From Gammaproteobacteria bacterium (lineage in GTDB: Bacteria > Pseudomonadota > Gammaproteobacteria > BMS3Bbin11): a stretch of DNA of 11,530 nucleotides. Position 1 is the first letter of the stretch. Each line of letters starts with the position of its first letter. Made by a program: the position numbers and the translations under genes. A model generated the notes under the pieces. That model ran no database searches, was not told where the DNA came from, and saw nothing but the letters and a program-made list of their open reading frames with translations. Of the stretch, positions 8,516-11,530 are shown one piece after another. The DNA lies in NCBI GenBank assembly GCA_030597275.1, contig JAUVSB010000024.1, forward strand, positions 1 to 11,530, read 5' to 3'.

Positions 8516-9145
8516 TCAAAGTGCTGGAGATTCAAGAGATTCCTCTGCTATTTCTCTCACCATCGCTGACTCATCATTGACACATTGCTGTAGCCGTTTA
8601 CGCGCATCTTCACTCCCTTCAAGTGAAAGGAAATGGCAGGCATCCGCTCGTACTGTTTCGTCCGGAGACTCAGACAGTTCAAGAAAATCAGGCAAAATCT
8701 CTTTAAGCAGAAATGGTTTTTCCTGAAACCCTTCGAGAATGGCACTCACCCCGATGCGTACTGTCATGGGCACCTCTTTTCCTTTTAACAATGCCATTAG
8801 ATCATGCAGCTGGTTTTTATCGCCCTCAATAAGTTTAGTGACTTCATTAAGTCTGCCATTTTTGAGTTGCTCAAATAAAAATCTCTGCTGCCCATCATCA
8901 CTTAAAGACATCTCGATAGCATTTTCTAATTCAGCACGAGATTGTGCTCCAATGAACTCCATCTCACCCAGTTTTAACCACGGTACAGATCGGACATTAT
9001 GTTTGGCGGCTTCATCAGGCTGCTCAGCTATGTTTACCATAAACAACCGTCCAATCTTTCCTTCTTTAAGCAAATCACCCAATAAGCTCATCATGGTTGC
9101 ACAATGCGGACAGCCGGGTGCAATAAGTAATTTTGCTTCAGTCAT
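8516..9145 (-). CDS. Thioredoxin-like domain protein with C-terminal HEAT-like repeats
   Basis: The 209-residue protein has two parts. Residues 1 to about 80 look like a thioredoxin/glutaredoxin fold, with 'LLIAPGCPHCATM' placing the redox pair at Cys12 and Cys15 (CPHC, the dipeptide typical of DsbA) and a conserved cis-proline context 'VRSVPW' (Pro55). Residues from about 115 to the end are helical and fit HEAT or HEAT-like repeats ('VRIGVSAILEG', 'ETVRADACHFLSLEGSEDARKRLQQ', 'AMVREIAEESLE'). There is no signal peptide, so a cytoplasmic thiol-disulfide or adaptor role is inferred. The ATG at 9143-9145 is preferred to an in-frame TTG at 9176-9178, because the conserved strand begins right after it and the TTG lies inside a stem-loop. 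No good ribosome site is visible. It lies downstream of the sulfotransferase-like gene on the same strand. The partner and substrate are unknown. Confidence 0.75.
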   Translation of the reverse strand: MTEAKLLIAPGCPHCATMMSLLGDLLKEGKIGRLFMVNIAEQPDEAAKHNVRSVPWLKLGEMEFIGAQSRAELENAIEMSLSDDGQQRFLFEQLKNGRLNEVTKLIEGDKNQLHDLMALLKGKEVPMTVRIGVSAILEGFQEKPFLLKEILPDFLELSESPDETVRADACHFLSLEGSEDARKRLQQCVNDESAMVREIAEESLESPAL

Positions 9146-9174
9146 ATAATCACACAGGAATAATTTAATGTTCA

Positions 9175-9210
9175 GCAACTACTCAATGAAGAGAAGTCAT
9201 CAGTAGTTGC
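9175..9210. terminator. Stem-loop between the sulfotransferase-like and thioredoxin-HEAT genes
   Basis: GCAACTACT (9175-9183) pairs perfectly with AGTAGTTGC (9202-9210). After a small internal bulge, ATGA (9186-9189) pairs with TCAT (9197-9200), leaving a seven-base loop. In minus-strand transcripts it sits 57 bases after the sulfotransferase stop and about 30 bases before the thioredoxin-HEAT ATG. No run of T follows immediately on the minus strand, so it is not a textbook intrinsic terminator. It could instead be a leader hairpin or an RNA-processing site. Confidence 0.4.
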
Positions 9211-9267
9211 ATGTCGAGTTTTGCCTCTTTTTCAGCCTGGCATAAATAGCACTTTTCAGCTCTGTAT

Positions 9268-9966
9268 TCAGAGTACTTTCTTTCTCAGAGATCTTTTAAG
9301 CTTACCTAGTTTAGCTCGTGTACTGTTTATCGGATTAACCACATATTCTTCAAGATATTCTTTGTAATGCTCATCAGAACGCTGCAGATTGCCATACACT
9401 GCGGCTTCAAGCTCAGCCCACCTACTGCAACTAGTGTAAATTTTCTTTAATTCACGCCGGCTAAACTGGATCTTCCTTTTATATGAACCCAGGTTTGATA
9501 GAACATCGTTATCCAGTTTCGATACATCCAGATACCCTGACATCACTGTTCTGAAGTCATCCAACAGGTATTCAGTACGAATCCAGTGATCAATTTTATC
9601 CAGTTCATAGTAATCGAATACTACCTCATCAAATTTCACCAGCTTCCAGTCCGAGGTGTAGGGCTCCAGCCACCAGACCATTCCCCGTAATAACTGGTTT
9701 CTGGTAAAGATCCGGTCATCATTACCAGGGTTCCATTTACTGTGCTGGCTATAGTGTACTGCCCAGCTTTTCAATAAAGAGGGCAGGCGCCGGATATTTG
9801 ATATTCGATCTAAACCCGTTATACCTTCTCTGGCAAAAGAATTATGCTTTTCAGGGCCGTCAATAAACCTTAGCGAGTCATCTTTGAGATCACGAAACAG
9901 CAAATGGGTACTATCTCCACCGGTCTTGGGTATGTGAGCCCAGGCAAATTTTTCACCTACAACCAT
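9268..9966 (-). CDS. Sulfotransferase-family-like protein
   Basis: This 232-residue protein begins with 'FAWAHIPKTGGDSTHLLF' (residues 7-24). The PKTGG loop at 13-17 is the 5'-phosphosulfate-binding signature of PAPS-dependent sulfotransferases of the carbohydrate and related families. A second segment, 'IRRLPSLLKSWAVHYSQH' (58-75), resembles the 3'-phosphate-binding region of the RNPxxRxxSxY type, with Arg59/60, Pro62 and Ser67. The rest (aromatic 'MVWWLEPYTSDW', then charged helices and a basic tail) is not diagnostic. The ATG at 9964-9966 is supported by an AAGGA about nine bases upstream. There is no signal peptide or membrane segment. The gene is divergent from ctaA across 60 bases and upstream of the thioredoxin-HEAT gene. 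The likely role is sulfation of a sugar, lipid or surface glycan, but the substrate cannot be told and no glycan genes are nearby. Activity remains uncertain because the second motif is degenerate. Confidence 0.65.
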   Translation of the reverse strand: MVVGEKFAWAHIPKTGGDSTHLLFRDLKDDSLRFIDGPEKHNSFAREGITGLDRISNIRRLPSLLKSWAVHYSQHSKWNPGNDDRIFTRNQLLRGMVWWLEPYTSDWKLVKFDEVVFDYYELDKIDHWIRTEYLLDDFRTVMSGYLDVSKLDNDVLSNLGSYKRKIQFSRRELKKIYTSCSRWAELEAAVYGNLQRSDEHYKEYLEEYVVNPINSTRAKLGKLKRSLRKKVL

Positions 9967-10026
9967 TTATTAGTCCTTATTTTCATTACATCTACACAAG
10001 TCACTGGATTCCATCAATAGATCTAC

Positions 10027-11097
10027 ATGAGCTGTTATAATTATATACCGAATTCTCATACAGTGATTTTAACATTGAAAATAGCATATTGGTTATTAGG
10101 TCTATGCCTGCTGGTATTCCTGATGGTGGTTATCGGTGGCGTTACCCGGCTCACAGGCTCAGGTCTGTCGATGGTCGAATGGAGTCCTGTAACCGGTTTC
10201 ATTCCTCCTTTTACTGAGTCTGACTGGCAGCGACTATTTGACAGTTACCGACAATATCCTGAGTTTCTCAACGTCAATCAGTCTATGGACCTCGCTGGCT
10301 TCAAAGGCATTTTCTGGCTTGAATTCATCCACCGGGTACTTGGAAGGCTGATAGGTATTGCTTTTCTACTGCCTTTTCTTTACTTCCTGATTCGAGGAAT
10401 GATCCCGAAAAACCTGGCACCTAAACTCATCATCATGTTTATACTCGGAGGATTACAAGGTCTGCTGGGCTGGTACATGGTCAAGAGCGGCCTGGTCAAT
10501 GACCCCCATGTCAGCCAGTACCGCTTAACGGCCCACCTGATGCTGGCAGTGGCTATTTATTCCTATATGTTATGGACAGCACTCAACCTGATTGCCGATG
10601 AAAGGCCCTACACTGAATTTACTCCAGACATATTAAAGCTGCCGGGTAAAACACTGATTCTGGTGTTGCTTGTTGTTTTCACCATGATATCCGGTGGCTT
10701 TGTCGCGGGACTTAAAGCTGGATTGATATACAATACCTTCCCCTTGATGGGAGACAGCCTGATTGCACCCGGTGTCTACGCCCTGCAGCCCTGGTACCTG
10801 GCGATGATGGATGATGCGATAACCGTACAGTTCAATCATCGTCTAATTGCACTCACAACATTTTTTCTAATTATTGGATTTTATGTCTATCACTTCAGAC
10901 TGAAATTACCATCACGCACCAAGATACTTTTTACCCTGGTAATCATTGCCAGTGTCATTCAAGTCAGCCTGGGTATTACTACCCTGCTATTACGGGTTCC
11001 CGTACCTATTGCGGCCAGCCACCAGGCAGGCGCACTCATATTGCTGACAACACTGCTGCTACTGCTCCACCATTTAAAAAGCACAAAACCAGTGTGA
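10027..11097 (+). CDS. ctaA: Heme A synthase (COX15/CtaA family)
   Basis: This is an integral membrane enzyme that oxidises the C8 methyl of heme O to the formyl group of heme A for aa3-type cytochrome oxidases. The 356 residues contain about eight hydrophobic segments. Family landmarks are 'VVIGGVTRLTGSGLSMVEW' near the first segment, His102 in EFIHR, His170 in TAHL, His271 in QFNHR and His332 in ASHQ. These are the paired heme-ligand histidines of the two four-helix halves. The first extracytoplasmic loop after 'GLSMVEW' has no cysteine, so this is the COX15/alphaproteobacterial-type form and not the Bacillus type with a redox cysteine pair. The ATG at 10027 has a weak ribosome site; a GTG at 10063 would remove twelve residues and still keep the first membrane segment. 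No oxidase subunit or ctaB lies in the window, but the partners may follow beyond the edge. Confidence 0.95.
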   Translation: MSCYNYIPNSHTVILTLKIAYWLLGLCLLVFLMVVIGGVTRLTGSGLSMVEWSPVTGFIPPFTESDWQRLFDSYRQYPEFLNVNQSMDLAGFKGIFWLEFIHRVLGRLIGIAFLLPFLYFLIRGMIPKNLAPKLIIMFILGGLQGLLGWYMVKSGLVNDPHVSQYRLTAHLMLAVAIYSYMLWTALNLIADERPYTEFTPDILKLPGKTLILVLLVVFTMISGGFVAGLKAGLIYNTFPLMGDSLIAPGVYALQPWYLAMMDDAITVQFNHRLIALTTFFLIIGFYVYHFRLKLPSRTKILFTLVIIASVIQVSLGITTLLLRVPVPIAASHQAGALILLTTLLLLLHHLKSTKPV

Positions 11098-11141
11098 TGT
11101 TTTTCTACCCTAAGGAACCAGAGAAAGCGGTATGATGTCTT

Positions 11142-11304
11142 AAGGGCATCTCTACTAATTATGGATAGATCAGATGGCATCCAAAATCGTTCATATCAAG
11201 ACAAGGATCGCACGTAATAGCCTGGCTATTGCGAAGATTCTTAACGCTGAGAGGGACGATTTGGGATGGAAGATGAATTTCCATGGATTGATAGAGGTGC
11301 CCTT
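11142..11304. mobile_element. Palindromic MITE-like element or remnant of insertion-sequence ends
   Basis: The 163-base stretch is one long imperfect palindrome. It begins AAGGGCATCTCTA and ends TAGAGGTGCCCTT. Its two 81-base arms align without a gap around a central base at 11223, with roughly 50 of 81 positions identical by hand count. The best-conserved blocks are the outer ends, the ACGATTT/AAATCGT and GGATG/CATCC blocks, and the central dyad AATAGCC-T-GGCTATT (11216-11230). It contains no coding frame. The inverted ends starting at GGGCA resemble insertion-sequence ends, so a non-autonomous element mobilised by a transposase elsewhere is likely. A clear target-site duplication is not visible: TTAA lies before the left GGGCA and TTCA after the right GCCC. 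Confidence 0.55.
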
Positions 11305-11446
11305 CACCCTAAAGTTGTTATTTCACTAGGGAAATGGGCCTTTTAAGGCCTGAAGATGGTCAATTCTAGCTCCATTATTCTATCTTATCAATAAGTTGGC
11401 TTGGTCCGACCCGTTGTTTTGTTGTTTTTAACTCAGTGATTTCTGA
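11305..11446. other. Non-coding stretch between the palindromic element and the window edge frame
   Basis: No gene is supported here. Two small structures are visible: CCCTA/TAGGG flanking 11307-11331, and the compact palindrome GGCCTT-TT-AAGGCC at 11337-11350. The DNA is A+T-richer than ctaA upstream. It may be decayed mobile-element sequence, which would explain the gap of more than 300 bases after ctaA, but nothing in it is recognisable. Confidence 0.3.
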
Positions 11447-11530
11447 CTAGGCCTTCCGTTTGTCACGAAGAAACATAGCCTTAGAGTTTGTTGATCCTCT
11501 TTTTCGATTTTCTGTATCAGAAAGCTGTGT
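11447..11530 (-). CDS. Possible C-terminal end of an unidentified protein, cut by the window edge
   Basis: On the minus strand the frame entering at 11530 stays open for 27 codons and ends with TAG at 11447-11449. The peptide is very basic and polar (contains ENRKRGSTNSKAMFLRDKRKA). It is not recognised. Because it sits beside the palindromic element it could be the end of a transposase or a decayed gene, but 27 codons may be open by chance. Confidence 0.2.
   Translation of the reverse strand, partial: TQLSDTENRKRGSTNSKAMFLRDKRKA

Noticed and set aside
8739..9149. 136-codon plus-strand open frame opposite the thioredoxin-HEAT gene
   Set aside because: The opposite strand has a clear CPHC thioredoxin motif; this peptide is a Ser/Phe/Leu-rich shadow.
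9146..9178. TTG at 9178 as start of the thioredoxin-HEAT gene
   Set aside because: The added eleven residues precede the conserved first strand, the TTG sits inside a stem-loop, and an ATG at 9145 directly precedes the domain.
11140..11308. TTAA target-site duplication around the palindromic element
   Set aside because: The left side reads TTAA but the right side reads TTCA, so a duplication is not shown; it could be decayed or absent.

Overview
The window looks like a chromosomal segment of a gammaproteobacterium. TypA/BipA and PepN both match the enterobacterial proteins closely along their whole visible length, and a proteobacterial-type heme A synthase points to aerobic respiration through an aa3-type oxidase. 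Base composition is moderate, close to even G+C by eye. No rRNA, tRNA, CRISPR array or phage gene was seen.

Layout. (1) Positions 3-917, plus strand: the C-terminal half of the ribosome-associated GTPase TypA/BipA, cut by the window edge. (2) 965-3598, plus: complete aminopeptidase N (pepN). (3) 3729-7205, plus: a single 1158-residue flavin/iron-sulfur oxidoreductase that joins a GltD/NfnB-like half to a PyrK/NfnA-like half behind its own helical N-terminal region. A consensus TATAAT box lies just upstream. (4) 7217-8509: two broken cyclic-di-GMP signalling genes placed head to head. A minus-strand GGDEF-EAL gene and a plus-strand EAL gene have both lost their N-terminal parts and meet at about 8194-8200. 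(5) 8516-9145, minus: a thioredoxin-like protein with a CPHC site fused to HEAT-like repeats. A strong stem-loop lies upstream. (6) 9268-9966, minus: a small sulfotransferase-like protein. (7) 10027-11097, plus: heme A synthase (ctaA). (8) 11098-11530: non-coding, with a 163-bp palindromic MITE-like element at 11142-11304 and a possible C-terminal end of an unidentified minus-strand gene at the edge.

The genes do not form one pathway. typA and pepN are housekeeping genes, ctaA serves respiration, and the Nfn-like fusion is probably a soluble electron-transfer enzyme linking NAD(P)H pools to another carrier. The region from about 7.2 to 10 kb looks like accessory or rearranged DNA. The strongest leads for novelty are the one-chain Nfn-like fusion with unusual cysteine spacing, the head-to-head EAL junction (a real inversion/deletion or an assembly/amplification chimera), the thioredoxin-HEAT fusion, and the symmetric palindromic element downstream of ctaA.
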